A stretch of 64,000 nucleotides of DNA from Chrysomallon squamiferum (GCA_012295275.1 CM022673.1:30000473-30064472); one strand, 5' to 3'. Positions 10,845-24,751 are shown, counted from the stretch's first letter. Made by a program: numbers and translations. Notes: generated by a model from the sequence alone, not told the origin.

Positions 10845-11769
10845 GAAAGACTATTTATTAAAAGCAGTCTGATAAATAAATATTTGTATAACCATAGCCA
10901 TTTTATAACTAATTTATACTGTTTGACGTTTTATAATTAAATAAGATTACAGATAAATATTTTAAAAACCAACAAAGAAACTGTTACATATAATCTTGAA
11001 GATCCTGTTTTACTGCCAGGTGTGAAACAATTTGTATTTGAAGAAGAAAGAGTTTAAAAATTAAAGGACTTAATCTGACAATAAATTTAACCCGTTACAT
11101 TAATATCTGACTTGGTATTTCTCTGGTAATAACTAATACTGAAACTCTGACACTAAATTTACATGTCAGACATTCCATTTTACTCTTTTTTTATATATAT
11201 TTTTTGAATGAAAAGTTTAGATAACATTTCTGTCAAATAACTTTTGTTTATGCTACACTGGGTTACCGGATCCATTCCCTATTGTACTGTGTATAGGTTA
11301 TTGGTTTACTAACTGTATCAATGAACACTGCGTGACTGACATGTAAAAAGATGTTCAGTGTGCTTTTGGGCGTAACAGCCACTGGTCGATAATAATGCAT
11401 ACACTTTTCAACGAGTAGTCCTTTTTTTTTTTTTTTTTTAAATGTGAATAAAAAGTAAATACTTATACTTTGTCATTATGAAATTAAATAAAAAAATAAA
11501 TGCAATGTCGTCTATCAAAAATTACATGATCACAAATTTGTGGCGTTTAAGAAGTAAACCTGGACCAAATGAATCCTTTGATAAGGGCGGTAACTCGAGA
11601 CATACTGGTATGCCTCTTTCATACTTGTGAACAATAGCCTAATCTCGTACACATTTATTTCTAATACTTTAAGCTCCATTCAAGACTTCAGAGTTCAGGA
11701 AGGTTATGTAGTTGTCATTGAGAACACTGTTCAGTTTTCGTTGACAACAATAGTAGTAACATAATCTAA

Positions 11770-11819
<50 letters not shown>

Positions 11820-12116
11820 TGATGATGATGATGAATAATAAAAAAAACAACAACAATACAATTTTCACAGCTAGCTAACACTGCACAGAATACCAATATA
11901 AGTTATTTTAATTTTTGAATCGACACAGAAATGACACTTTAGATGACCAACAAAATCCTAACTAAATGTATGGATAATATATCTTTGTTCTTATTCTAGC
12001 TGAGAAAATTGTGACTATTTATCCATTTTGTGTTGCTAAGTTTACACGTCTCTGTGATGGACATAGTGTCTGTTGGAATGAAACATTACACACGTATGGT
12101 TTAAATGCGTTAAACA

Positions 12117-12158
<42 letters not shown>

Positions 12159-12227
12159 TTTTTTAAAAGCTAAAGCAGCTACATAATTTTTTTTTAATGA
12201 TACTTTACATTATAATAAGCATATGCA

Positions 12228-12262
<35 letters not shown>

Positions 12263-13370
12263 ACAAACAAACATTTGTGGCGGTGTTGCTAAACACTCGT
12301 TTTATTTATAATTGCCTACGAAACTTTCAAACAAAATTTTCAGAATATATTACTAAAAAAAAAAAAAAAAAAATTATATATATATATATCCATAAAATTT
12401 AGCACAGTCTGGTTATTTAATATGAAGAGCAGGATCCACAACAGATACAGACATACATACATACCTATATGTGTACACACACAAACACACACACATACAC
12501 ACACACACACACACATACAATCATACATACAAATACATGAACATAAAGAGAAAGATATCTACAGGAGTACAAAAGATACATGCATAAGTAAATATAAGAC
12601 ATAATATTAAATTAACCATCATCATCATCATTTACACACAAATACGAGGAATTCTGGGTCTGATTGAACGTGAACGTGCTCATGCATACATACATATACA
12701 TACATTCATATACATACATCCACATGCATACATACATACATACATATACATAACTACATATACATACATACATACATACACGCACATATACGTATGTGTG
12801 TTTGTGTATACATACACAAATCTTGATAACTACAAATACGATAGAATGACATGATCGCATGCATAGATACGCGTACAGATACACTAAGAGAGAAAACATA
12901 CACAAATGAAAAACTGCTACATTTACACGTACACCAAGTATAGAACATGAAAACCATGTATGTAAATAATACATATCGAAAAAAGATAGTTACACACACA
13001 TACACACACACACAAACAACAAAAAAACAGCAAACAACATAAAACAAAAATACCTTACACACCTACAAACACATATATAAATATGTAATTGCACACATTA
13101 GAACACACTTATATTGTATGTGCATACACAGTTGCTTACATACATACACAAAATCACATATATACACATAAAACCCCCCAGCAAACAAAGACACACACTC
13201 AAAACCCATACAAACACATAATTTATATCCTAAAACAAACAGGCCGTTCAGGTTTCTTCCTTGGTTCACTTATACATCTAAAATGTTCTTACAACACTCT
13301 GCATGTTTTAAATGTACATGTCCGAATAACTACTTCTCCTAAAGCATAATTCTCACTTGACCTAATGATG
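10845..13370. repeat. Microsatellite-rich intergenic DNA
   Basis: Holds (AAT)n at 11768-11817 followed by (GAT)n, (AAT)n at 12117-12159, (AAAT)n at 12227-12262, (CA)n at about 12478-12515 and imperfect TACA/CACA-rich DNA from 12660 to 13200. A single AAGGGCGGTAACTC motif occurs at 11583. The open frames over these tracts are repeat artefacts. Confidence 0.85.
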
Positions 13371-14240
13371 TTTTAACACCCGAGGAATTATTTTAGATTA
13401 AGTTGTGACCCTTGGGAATGAGCTAGAACAGGAAATACGTATGTCACCATACCTCAGCTCTCATTGAGAGCTCTACTGCTGGCATTATCATTTAACAATC
13501 AGTCGACTTGTTTTAGTCTGTTAGGACTGCTAAGCAGTCTGTCAGTTTTCATCCCGTTACTTGATAGCTAATTGTATTTTACTGTCCATTAATTAAGAAA
13601 CTGGTGTCTTAAAAAGGGTGCCCGTTGATAGTAACGTAGTTCAAGATTATAATTTTCTGGCCAGTTAAAGTGTTTGGCTTCTCATAATCATTCCTTTTTA
13701 TAGAGAGATCCTCTTTTATTTCTAACCGGGGGTCAGACAATTCAGAATGCAATGAAAACCTGCCGAGTCTGGCTGTAATCGTGGTAGTAGATTCTTATTT
13801 TTATTCAAATTCAAGTATTCGCAAAAAAAAAAAAAAAAAAAAAAAGAAGACGACGCACTGAATTCATCTCTCCATTAAAATAGTACTTAATAATTACTTG
13901 TCGCCTTCATGGACATTTTTGTTTGCCTGAAACATGATATACGTTAACAAAAGAAATCTTTTGTTAGCGTCTGTCAGGGGACTGTATCCTTATAACATCT
14001 GGAGATTTATTTCCATGCAGAATCTTGCTCCGGACTGGCGTTTGACTCGTGCCGCCCGTGCGCCGCTAATGGTGATAGTCTGCTAATGAAGTATGATAAA
14101 TGGGTAAGAAATATTTAACTGAAAAGCGCTTAATTAAAATGCTTCTCTTTAACATTGTAAATAAAGTGCGGAGATGATGTTATCTGACAGAGATAGATGG
14201 CCTGACTGAATATTTAGCCCGTTAACGGAAAAAAAAAGCA
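13370..14240. promoter_or_regulatory. Complex non-coding block, candidate regulatory DNA with three palindromes
   Basis: Unlike its flanks this stretch is not low-complexity and has more G+C and CpG. It contains perfect inverted repeats at 13456-13472 (8+1+8, AGCTCTCA/TGAGAGCT) and 13525-13539 (7+1+7, GACTGCT/AGCAGTC). A near-perfect 13-base pair of arms lies at 13942-13969. A poly-A run interrupts it at 13825-13845. TAAT cores are frequent. No open frame is credible. Confidence 0.35.
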
Positions 14241-14807
14241 ACAAAAAAACTGTATACGAATTAAATAGGTAAATAATAACTATTAAAACGAAAACAAAAA
14301 AGCTCGCACCTTTGTTTGTGCAATAACAGTGACAACTGGAAATACAAATAAAGAACATTAATCGAAGAATAAAGAAGAGCATACATATAAATATGTATTT
14401 ATATGTATGCATGTATTGAACCGTGTATTCGTAATTGTAAGATGCATGTTTGCATACCACCACTACTAATCACAAAAAATTCTGCAAGAACTACAAAATA
14501 ACAACAACTGCTACTATAACCCATAATTCTAAGTCTTGATTAAAATAGACAAAACACAAGTTATTACCTAAATAATTTAAGTCAACTATCATTAGCAATA
14601 TATGTTTTTAGAATGGCCTTAAAGTTAATATTATTCTTCTTTACAAATCGCACATGACCCGAGTAACACACACAAACGAACAAACGCTTATACTCACAGA
14701 ATGACACGATTACTTTGCAATTTTCATTTATTGATGAATGTCAGCAATCAAAAGTATGTTATTGTAAAAAATATCTTTGTCCATGACGAATATTCAGGAC
14801 TTGTTAT

Positions 14808-14847
14808 ATGTATGTATGTATGCATGTATGTATGTATGTATGTATGT
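14808..14847. repeat. (ATGT)n microsatellite
   Basis: Tetranucleotide tract with one interruption (GCATGT). Confidence 0.85.
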
Positions 14848-14929
14848 CCAATATAACCTATTAATGTGCGCAACGCGAACGTAAGAATTAGGCCTATTCA
14901 CTGTTTTTAAATCAGATTTAAGAGTGCAA

Positions 14930-15170
14930 ATAAAACACTTCCCGCTTAGCCTTCCTGTCAATCAAACAGCGCGAAGTCTAGAATACCAACATAGGGATAT
15001 AACCCTATACATCTCGCCCTGAATAATGACTTTTAACTTACAACAATAGGATTTACTGAGACACGAATGTCATTTATTGTGCAGACGCGTGCCTTAGAAC
15101 CCACGCTATTGCTCATCCGGGTTACTGGCCACGTGCCATGTTTATGATGACATGTTCTAAACAACTAATC
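14930..15170. promoter_or_regulatory. Complex non-coding block with a PBX-MEIS type site
   Basis: The decamer CTGTCAATCA at 14955-14964 is the reverse complement of the known PBX-PREP/MEIS composite site TGATTGACAG. The block also has CACGTG at 15130-15135 and several CpGs. It ends at a long poly-T run (about 15205-15240). Regulatory role is inferred from composition and motifs only. Confidence 0.3.
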
Positions 15171-15205
15171 TTTTCTTTCGTGTTTTCTAATTTTTTAATT
15201 TTTTT

Positions 15206-15243
<38 letters not shown>

Positions 15244-15749
15244 TGCGTAACTCTACCGTGTATTTGGATCTTTATAGCGACAATGCATTTAAGTTAAATA
15301 TTAAAAAACAACTTTAGATTTCCAAATACGTTTAAACATTTGTTAACTGTACACGTATAGTTTATTACTTCTTTTTTCATCTTTTCCTCCTGTTTTTTTT
15401 CTTCACCTTGATGATCTTAATTTATTTTTGTTTTTCATCATAAAAACATTATTATTTTATATTTATTTTATTAATATATTTTTAATTTTTAAAATTTTCT
15501 TCACATATTTTTGGATTTTTTTCCTTTATATAGTAATTATTTTCACTCTAAGTGTTGCAACAGAACATTTAATTAAAGTTACGCCCTTATTTTGCACAGT
15601 CCATAATGAATTTGAAATTGAATAATTAATGTAAAGTAACTGATGAAAACGAGAAACATTATTTTTAAAATTAAATATAAGAAAATAAAACTGGAACAGG
15701 TTAAAATTGAATTAATATTTATATAAGAAGAATTAATAATAAATAAATA

Positions 15750-16030
15750 AAACTAAAAAAGTAAAAAGAAAAAAAAAAGAAAGAAAGAAAAAGAACAAAA
15801 AAACAAAACTACATAGAACAAAGATAAGAAAATGAACTTATTATAATCACTTCTACGATTATCATCACTAGTAGTACTATTACCAACACTAACTCTACTA
15901 CTACTACTACTACTATTACTACAGATACCATTACTACCATTACTTCTACTTCTACTGCTACTACTACTATTACTACTACTACTAAAAATACTACTAGTAC
16001 AGCTACTACTATTACTACTACTAATAATAG
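15750..16030. repeat. ACT/AGT trinucleotide-rich DNA
   Basis: Imperfect runs of TACTAC with interspersed variants, bordered by poly-purine (AAAG) DNA. Serine- and valine-rich open frames here are artefacts of the trinucleotide. Confidence 0.8.
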
Positions 16031-17149
16031 AAAACAATAAAATAAAAATAATATAAAAATAAATAAATACATAAAGTTAAACAAATAAAAAACACAATGA
16101 AAGAAACAAAACAGATGTGAAAAGAGCTCAGTGACATATTGGTTGGAACGGGAAACAACAGAGACGGGCAATCGACCGAGTACATCTTAGATTAAGAACA
16201 TATCATAACAACTTATAAGTGATATTTTGTTTTATGAAAACAACACAGTAACAATAACAAAAAAATAATAAAAAAAACATTTAAGGAAAAAAAAAAAAAA
16301 AACGAATAAACAAAAAACAAACAAAACAGCCGCCAATCCTCCCAAAATGTCCCAAATAAACAACAACAACAATATTAATATTGCCGTAGCAGTAGAAATA
16401 GCAGTTACTGTTTGTTGTTGTTACTGATATTATTATTATGTTTATCATTCTTGTTATTGTTATTGTTGTTATTGCTCTTGATATTACTACTACATCCACT
16501 ACCGAATAATGGTTTTAAATCAGTATTAATATAATTAATACTAATTACCTTTTTCATGGTTGATGCTATTTATGAAATATACCAGTGGTAATATTTATTT
16601 GTTTTCTGACACTCAAAAACACAAAAAGAAATGAAAAAGAAGAAGTAGATCCTGCCCACTAATATGACAAAAAAAGAGGAAAGTTCACTTTTGATATTTG
16701 TAATAATTTCTTTTTCGAATATACTGTACGCCATAATCATTATTTATTTATTTATTTATTTATTTATTCTCGCATTGAAGTTCAGTTCCAGGTTTGGTAA
16801 TGACACTTAGGTTTTCTATTATTCTTGTAAAACGTTGTTGTTGATAGTCTGTTGTTTGCAATCAAACCGATTTTTTTTTCTAAACTTGTTGCGTAAACCA
16901 CGCACGTTTTCGAAATAATTAAATTTTACTGATCTGTTTGAATTTTACAGCCGATTTTCTTTGATAAAATACGTCACCATTCTCAGTTCTAAAATCCACA
17001 TTTTTTCCTTTTCAGTTTTTAAAATTTTCCTTTGTTCAAAGAACGTTGGCCTTTGATATTTGAAACCATTAGCCATTATAACAAAAAAAAAAAAAAAAAA
17101 AAAACCGCCGTGTGATTTTTATATTTTTTTTTTTTTTTTTTTTTAAATC

Positions 17150-18060
17150 TTATTTTCTGGTTCGCCTTTGTAATCCGTCAGCAGAAACTGTAACGTGATG
17201 ATTTTTGTGCATAATATTGTGCAACTGCAAAGTTCCAGACAAAAGCTATTTCCAAACATTTATTAGGAAGAAACGACCATTTCATAAAGACGGGGACTGT
17301 GTGCAGTGCACCAATGTGCATGATGCATTATTCATAAAAAAAAAAGAGACAGTGGCGTAAATTTGGCGGCTTAGCGGTAAAAGGCAGTTTTTATTCAATT
17401 TTACCTGTATTCGTTTCACATCGATTTCTAATTTCTGTTTTTGTAAACAAACTCAGCTTTTCAGGGCCGTTTGTGTTAATGTCTAGTTTTTACGTTGCTT
17501 ATGCAGCAGTTCAGCTTGTGTTTTCATGATCCACCGCCAACCAATCTCAGACTTCTAATTAATTTTCAAGAATAGATTCGTTATTATTATTATTTTTATT
17601 TTTAAATAATATTTTTTTCGCTAATATTTGAAATTTATTTAGTTTCCAGTCTCTTTCACGCACACACACAGACGCAAGGACTGTAGTATTACAATAACAT
17701 CCAGCAGCTATATGGCGATTCTGGTGCAGACTCATTCATTGACTTTAAAGTGCTTTATGCGAAAAATTATTTTAATTTGCATGAGTGACCTTGACTTAAG
17801 ACCAAAATGTAAACATAAACAACTTTGTCTGGTTTTTTTGTGTGTGTGAAACCTAAATTTTAAAAATACTGTGACTTGTTATCAAAGCAAATGGTTTGTT
17901 TCTACATAACAAACGTTGTTGGTGAAATAAATGTTTTGTTAGCCAAAGTCAAGTAAATGTAATTAGTTATTTGGTTATCGCCAGAAACTAATTGGATAAA
18001 CTTGCAGCGTGTTTAAATTGTATCTGGATGCGTTTCCTTATCAAAGTGTATCTTTAATGT
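17150..18060. promoter_or_regulatory. Complex non-coding block, candidate regulatory DNA
   Basis: High-complexity sequence between poly-A/poly-T runs (17080-17145) and a GT tract (18231-18280). It includes TGACCTTGA at 17786-17794, the reverse complement of the ERR/SF-1 type nuclear-receptor extended half-site TCAAGGTCA. No exon-like frame was found. Conservation in related genomes would be the test. Confidence 0.25.
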
Positions 18061-19049
18061 CATGTACAAAATTATGTCCAAAATTCAGTTTTTATGCTTT
18101 AAAGATGAGTTTTGTATTACATGTATAGACCAATCTTTACTCATATTAATAAAGTGTGATATTACGATAGCAAGATCACGTGGATGCAATAAGACACCTG
18201 TCTTCTGTTTATGGTGAGATTATTTCTTAAGTGTGTGTGTTTGTGTGAGTGTGTGTGTGTGAGTGTGTGTGTATGTGTGTTATGCAATACTGATACCTTC
18301 AGATGAGTATTTGTACATTTCTATGTACGAAATGACATTACAATTAAAAGGAAAATATTTGAAACTGATTAGACTCAACCATGCAGATAAAACTGTAAGA
18401 CCTAATTCACTGCATAACACACAAGCTATGATGTGACACGCTAAACAATCACGTGCTTTTTTCAAAATCCGAACCAGGAAACGCACTGTATAACCATTCC
18501 TATCGAGAAGAAACTGATGATAAACAGGCTTTTTGTCCGGTAAAAACTGCTTTGTTGTTTTTGTTTTTCTTTATTAAAGGATCCTTCTGTAATTTTTAAA
18601 TAAAATATTGCTGGTTTTATAGCATTCTCCAGTATTATGAATTATAATACTTCATTAAAAACTATTTCCGAAAGGACGGATGTCATGGTAATTTAGGAGA
18701 TATTAAAACTAAAAACTCCACCGGTTATTATTTAAAATATTATTATTTTTTTCTTTAATACTGAAAAGACTTCAAAAACACGTTTCAAGTGCGAAATGTC
18801 GTTACGTATACGAAATGTTTGAATCCAGAATATTTTTGTCTTTACTTTTATTATTCTTTTCTTTCTTTTTTTTTTATGTGAAGGGAAAAAAATGAAGAAA
18901 ACAGAAAAGACCGATCTCACGTACAAAATATCACACAAGCTAAGCCACGTTTTCAGAAATCATAAAATAATACGAATGTTTTTGACACAGCACCGTATGT
19001 ATTATTCTTGTTTATTTAGCCGCCATTACAATAGTCAAGTATTACAATT

Positions 19050-19260
19050 AATGTGAAGGTTAAAAACTGTGGGAATAATAGACACGCGGGAGGCGCCCAG
19101 CACCAAACGTCGACGTGTCAGTCGCTTTGTCGTCTCGCAGATGATCCGTTGTTGAGGTTTTACTTCCGGCACGAGGCGGTGGCTTGCACCGATCATTGCT
19201 CCGAGGAATAAATCAATGATACAGATAGAGTTGTCTTTTCCTATAGATGTCAAACGATAT
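19050..19260. promoter_or_regulatory. CpG-bearing complex block
   Basis: GC-rich compared with its surroundings, with many CpGs (ACGCGGGAGGCG, ACGTCGACGTG). TGTGGGAA at 19068-19075 fits the Su(H)/CSL consensus YGTGRGAA used in Notch signalling. Function is inference. Confidence 0.25.
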
Positions 19261-20099
19261 TTTATTTTACTTCTCTTTTCACAGATTGATTTTCTTTATT
19301 TCTTTTCTTTCCTTTCCTTTTTTCTTTTCTTTTCATTTATAAATTTCATTTTATTTTAATAATAATAATAATAGTATTAGCTGCAGCAGATTTAGTAATA
19401 ACTATGATTATGATAATTTTAAAAGTATAGGAGATCATAATTTTGCTAGGTTAGGTAAAATTATCAAAATATTTTATTGCATACACTTATTTGTATTTCG
19501 CCACAGTGATCCTAACATCAATAAGCAGAAATTTCTGCACGTTGATATCATCAAGTAAAAATAGCCAATTGTATGCAAGCTGATTTTATCGTTCAGAGTT
19601 TGTCCTCGTTATATATCTTTACTTCTTATTATGAGAATGAGTGAATGCAGACATATACTTATTGTTTCTTCAATAGAAAAATAAATCATTTATTGAATCT
19701 TAAAAATAGTTGTTAATTAATCATTATTATATATCTCTTTAATAAATCTACATTTTTGACAATTACAGAAGATATTTTTGTCATTTTTCTCAATAATGAG
19801 CAGGGAGCGGGGTTCGGTTTTATACTTAAAAGGTTTTGTATTATCTTCATTACTTTTGGATTTAGTTTATGAATATCAACATTTTTTCAGATATAGGAAA
19901 AATGTTATGCTTTATTATGTCTGGTGCGAAATTGCACACATGCACACAAACACACACGCATACATACACTCATACATATACAAACACATGCATAGACACA
20001 CACATATGTATCGTTGTATTTTTGACATTTAATAAATGTTTAGCGTATTATTTTGGGAAATAATGAAACAGTTTTTTAGAGTTAATCAATATTTAACTT

Positions 20100-20350
20100 C
20101 AGCTAACTAAGAATTAATAGCTTAGCCTGCTAACTGAGTTAGCTGTGCCCAAAGAAAGAGTACTGGCGAGCGATCATAGAACTCGGTTGTTGAAATAAGC
20201 CCATCCCGCAGGATGGGTTGATTTCTTTCTGTTTCAGCCAGTGCAATATAATTAAAACCTGTGGTATGCATTTTTTTCTTGGCTTTGGGTGTGTATCTAA
20301 AAAAAGTATTTTGCTGTAAGAGTATTCTAAGGAATGCAAAGAACATTTCG
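20100..20350 (+). mobile_element. Degenerate molluscan tRNA-related SINE
   Basis: Core text TTTCAGCCAGTGCAATATAA, then CCTGTGGTATGCATT, then TTTGGGTGTGTATCTAAAAA and TTGCTG, follows in the same order as a SINE core common in bivalves and gastropods. In the intact form that core reads CCAGCCAGTGCACCAC, CCGTGGTATGTGC, GGGATGGTGCATATAAAAG and TTGCTG. The preceding 90 bases could be the decayed tRNA-like head. A small hairpin, CCCATCC-CGCA-GGATGGG, lies at its junction with the core. I believe the core is the type called Meta in bivalve SINEs, but the name is from memory. Confidence 0.6.
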
Positions 20351-21929
20351 TTTTTCTCTCTTTCTTTATGTAAAACAGCTTTCTAATTCTCACCTCCATG
20401 GTTACAAAATCGAGGGAGAATAAAGTTAGGTTTATTTTCGTATAGAATAAGACCATTTTAATGTTTTATTTACTAGACAAACGATGAACTTGTAGTACCT
20501 TTAATAATCTTTTACAACGTTATTGCAAAACATCAAAATCTAATTAAAGCGAGTATCAGAAAGCAGGAATTAGAGTATGTATTTTAAAAATCATTATACT
20601 CCAGGATTACATTTTCCATAAAAAACTGAAAATGTAATACCTGAAACTGTAATGAAAACGCGGGCTGAATTAAGTTTCCTTTCATACAATCACTGATTTG
20701 CATATCAGACATTGTACTTCATGGAATGAGTATGACACACGTAGGAGTAAAAAAAACCTGTATATGCTCCACTCTCCTCACCCTCTTAACCCAAGATATC
20801 GATCATAAGCTACGTTTATTTTCACACCTGCGATGCAATTAACAGAAATCGAGAATGTTTATTGGTTAAAAAAAATGGTTTGCAGAAAGTGCATTAACAT
20901 ACAATTGTAACGAGAAGACTTCATGGTAAGCTATGTTTTGAAAGAGATGTTGCTGTCCTCGCTATTGGTATGTGTTTTTTTCTTAATAAAGAAGAGGTTG
21001 AGAAAATGTCTGAATTGTCGAACCACACACGAATATGTTGGACGAATACTAGATTTACGTGAGTCTGTGAATCACTGATATAAAGATTACGCAAACAGCA
21101 AACCAATGTTGTTTCTGTCTATAGATGTGCTTTGTATGCGTGTGTGTGCGGGTATGTGTGTGAATGTGTATAGACATTTTATGGCAATTGCATATGAGAC
21201 GTAATGGATATATTTGTAGATATATTTTTATATCTGAATCAACAATGTTTCACTCTTATCTTATAAATATTAAAATTACTTTGTGGATCACTATTTAATA
21301 CCATTTCATGTTTCCTGCGATATCAGGCAATTACTTCAAGGCGTTACTGCTGCCTATCAAAATAAATTATGAATATTCTGTTAATTCTTCATTTTATTAA
21401 TTTATTTATTTGTTAATTTTTATTTAGGACACATATATGCAGAACAGTGTGATGGGGAAAACAAATTTTAGTGTTTGAAATCAGAATATAAATCAAAGTG
21501 GACACGTCAATTTAAAAAATGATTTCCTCGGCAAAGAAAATCAGCTAAGTTTAACAAGACATTAACAATCTATTTTGCTGCTGTAGTCTTATTTACTCTT
21601 TATTCTCCCAAACATACGAGTTCAAATGAAAAGGTCAAAGTTTCCGAATCACACAAGTATAGCAGTTGGAAAAATGAACAAATGCTGAACCCGGTTTTCA
21701 ATTGATGTCTAGTTAAATTAAGTACTACCTTTAATCCTCCTCCAAAACCGCTTAAGAGCACTTTAATAGGGTACACATTATTTCCTTCTTGTCTAAACTA
21801 ATTAAATAACTACAAATTGAAAGCCGTTTCAGACCTCAGGTGCAAGGATAAAGTGTTTTAAACAAAAAGAAAGAAACCGTAAAAAACGAAAGAGAAGGTT
21901 AAAAAAAAAAATCACCGCTTAATGGTGTT

Positions 21930-22540
21930 CAATGGAAAGTCGTCTAGAGGAGGTTGGTGGCTGATGTGACGTAACGGCGCATTACAGAGACATTAAAATA
22001 AACGCCATTGTTTCTTGTTTGTTGAAACACGCGTCATTTTTATTTTTATATTTTTCCCTTTCGTTCTTACCATAAAGAGCAGTGGCGCACGTGCTGGCTG
22101 TTTATTTCAATGGCGGGGCAGCAGAAACCAACGTCACATTCACCGCGACGTATTTTCCACACGTTTGTGAGGCGCATTGTCAATTTACAACGAGACAACT
22201 CGCGATCGTGGATCGGGTTGCGGTAGACGCTCTTTTAAAGGTTTATTCACCGGCGATTTGAGCGCCGAACGGAACGATCTGAAAACAAGTCTAATTTCAC
22301 GCACAATTAAGGAAAATCCTAGCCACGTGCCGGCGAGTTTAACCGATGTGTGCTCGTGCCGCTCTAGCTATCAAATTCAGTAACCGAAGACACAACAGTT
22401 AAATATGAGAAAACGTTTCTTTGGCACGCTTCAACGACGCTTTTGTTCGGCTGAGCATCTTAAACCAGGAAGCAAGCAACAAAAACACAGAGGTGAAATG
22501 AAACGTTAATCTCCGCGAATACCCGGATATAAAGTATTTA
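21930..22540. promoter_or_regulatory. CpG-rich complex block, candidate enhancer or promoter of an unseen transcript
   Basis: The most CpG-rich non-coding stretch of the left half. It has CACGTG E-boxes at 22088-22093 and 22324-22329, TGACGTAACG near 21966, and several CGCG-type words. It stands between AT-rich flanks. A 68-residue open frame crosses it at 22177-22383, but its composition is not convincing and no splice context supports it. No TATA box or clear start site was seen. Confidence 0.35.
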
Positions 22541-22989
22541 ACCCCAACGCCATCAGTTCCTGTTTGTCGGAGCATCCCTATTGGTTTATTCGCAAAGGTG
22601 TTTGTAAAATCCTAATGCAGAATTAGGTCTGGATATCCGGTATTTAATCTTGTTTTGAGATCTACTTCTATTTCTCGTGTTCTTTGCACATAAAAATTTG
22701 TTGATGGTATCACTATAAAATAAGAACAAAACAAAATAGAAAGAGTTATACAAATCTTTACTAGTGAAATTCAACTAGATATCCCCAAAACAGTTTCTTC
22801 ACCCTATCTCCTTCCCTCCCTCCCATCACCCTCCGTCTATCTGATTATAACCATCCACCCAAACGTCCATCTATTCATCAATCAATCCATCCATCTATCC
22901 ATCTACTTTTGATTTTTTCTGTCTATCTCTCTAGTAATATCTGTAAGGCTTTCTGGTTTTAATGTGCATCTGTTACTTATACCCTTCCA

Positions 22990-22998
22990 ACACACACA

Positions 22999-23060
<62 letters not shown>
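22990..23060. repeat. (CA)n / (CT)n microsatellite
   Basis: CA repeat with a short CT insert, then 26 uninterrupted CA units. Confidence 0.95.
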
Positions 23061-23061
<1 letters not shown>

Positions 23062-23342
23062 TTATTTATTATTTTTTGGTTGCTGCAACTTCCAGTTCAT
23101 TGAAAAAACCAAAAAACTGAAACACAAAAACGTCAGTGAAAATAGTTTATAGTTTTCAGAAAAGTGAGATGTTATTTAAATTTTATGGTAATATTATTTA
23201 CGTTTCGACGCCATTATGAAAAGCTCCTCGTTTGGTGGGAGATCGTTTTCACTGTAAGCTGACATCTGATCACAAATAACTAGTTTATGGGTTATTGCTC
23301 ATAATCACTCATATTCACATTATTCTGCTACATCTTATTTTG

Positions 23343-23346
<4 letters not shown>

Positions 23347-23377
<31 letters not shown>
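23347..23377. repeat. (AT)n microsatellite
   Basis: About 15 AT units, followed by AAAAAT repeats. Confidence 0.9.
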
Positions 23378-23382
<5 letters not shown>

Positions 23383-24751
23383 AAATAAAAATAAAAATAA
23401 AAATATATGTATAGTTTTCGACTATGGAGCAAAGAACTATTGTATATCATGCAGAATTGTCAATGTACAGGGCCTCACTTTAGTGCAGAAAGGTCACCAC
23501 ATTTGAAAACACGTGCGCACCAAATAACTTAAAATTGGGATATATCCTTGCCATGATGTGATATCAAATGCAAGTGGCGATGAAATGTATTTTCAGAGGG
23601 CGAAATGTCGCCGATTCTCAGTTTTCCGCAAAGATGTCAAATTTTAGCTTCAGTTGAAAGCGCTTTAAATATTTTCTTGCTCTGTCCAGTAATTATTCAT
23701 TCTTGTTGACAAGTTCTTTCTCATTTTTTTCTATTTCTTTTCTTAATTTTTCATTTTTTTTTTTTTGAAGACTTATTTAATAGAAAAAAAAAGAGAGGAA
23801 AATTGTTTACAGTTGTTATTTTATTTATTCCATTTACACTGTTCTGTAATTGTGTATAATAATTGGTTGTCAAGTATCGTATAATATATTATATCAGATA
23901 ATAAACCATAAACAAATTCAAAAAAAAAAAAAAAAAAAAAAATAAAAAAAAATAAAAAAAATCAACCTTAAAATCGACCTAGATAAAAAAGAAAATACAT
24001 AGAGAAATACCAATCAGTTAACTAACTAAATAAAATAAATAAAATACAATAAAATAGAAAATAAAGTAAAACAATCTCCTGTCTGAAAATAATTAAAGAA
24101 AAACAAAGAATGAAGTTAGAAACCATGACCACTTTCTTAGAAATTTCATCGTTCAGTTTTTAATTTTTTTGTTTTTAATTTTGAATGCTTTACAGGAAAA
24201 ATATTATACAGATTAAAACATTCTATCATTATGAAACCTTTTATCATGTCAGTGTTGTAAATTATTATAACAAAGGGATAACAAGTGCTGTGTTTTTTTT
24301 TCTGCAAACATTTCTAGTAAACTCATCATTGTTGAAACCATGGAGATACAGATGTCCTTTCTTTCTCTCTTACACTCGAAACGGCGTCAGAATTATTAAG
24401 TATGTGCTATTTAATAGCTGAACACGTGTTGACAGAATGGTTTAACAAGTACTCAGCATCTCACTTGTTTAGACCAAGAAGAAGAAAAAGGAAAAAGAAA
24501 GATTTATTTTAAACTGGATTTATCGTCTGCTTTTTCTGAGACATATTAAACAAACAATAGTTTACGTTCGATTATGATGATGATGCTACTGATGATTATT
24601 GTGATGATAGAGATAAATAAATAAATAATAAGAATGATGTTTCTAATGATAATGACAACAGTAATAATAAGAGAAAATTCCCGACCATAACAAAAATTGA
24701 GATACCTGTTGAAGTTGTTTCAGTAGAGGCTTTCGTTTTAGTTGTCGTAGA

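Noticed and set aside
15753-16171. Ser/Val-rich minus-strand frames
   Set aside because: Products of ACT trinucleotide repeats.
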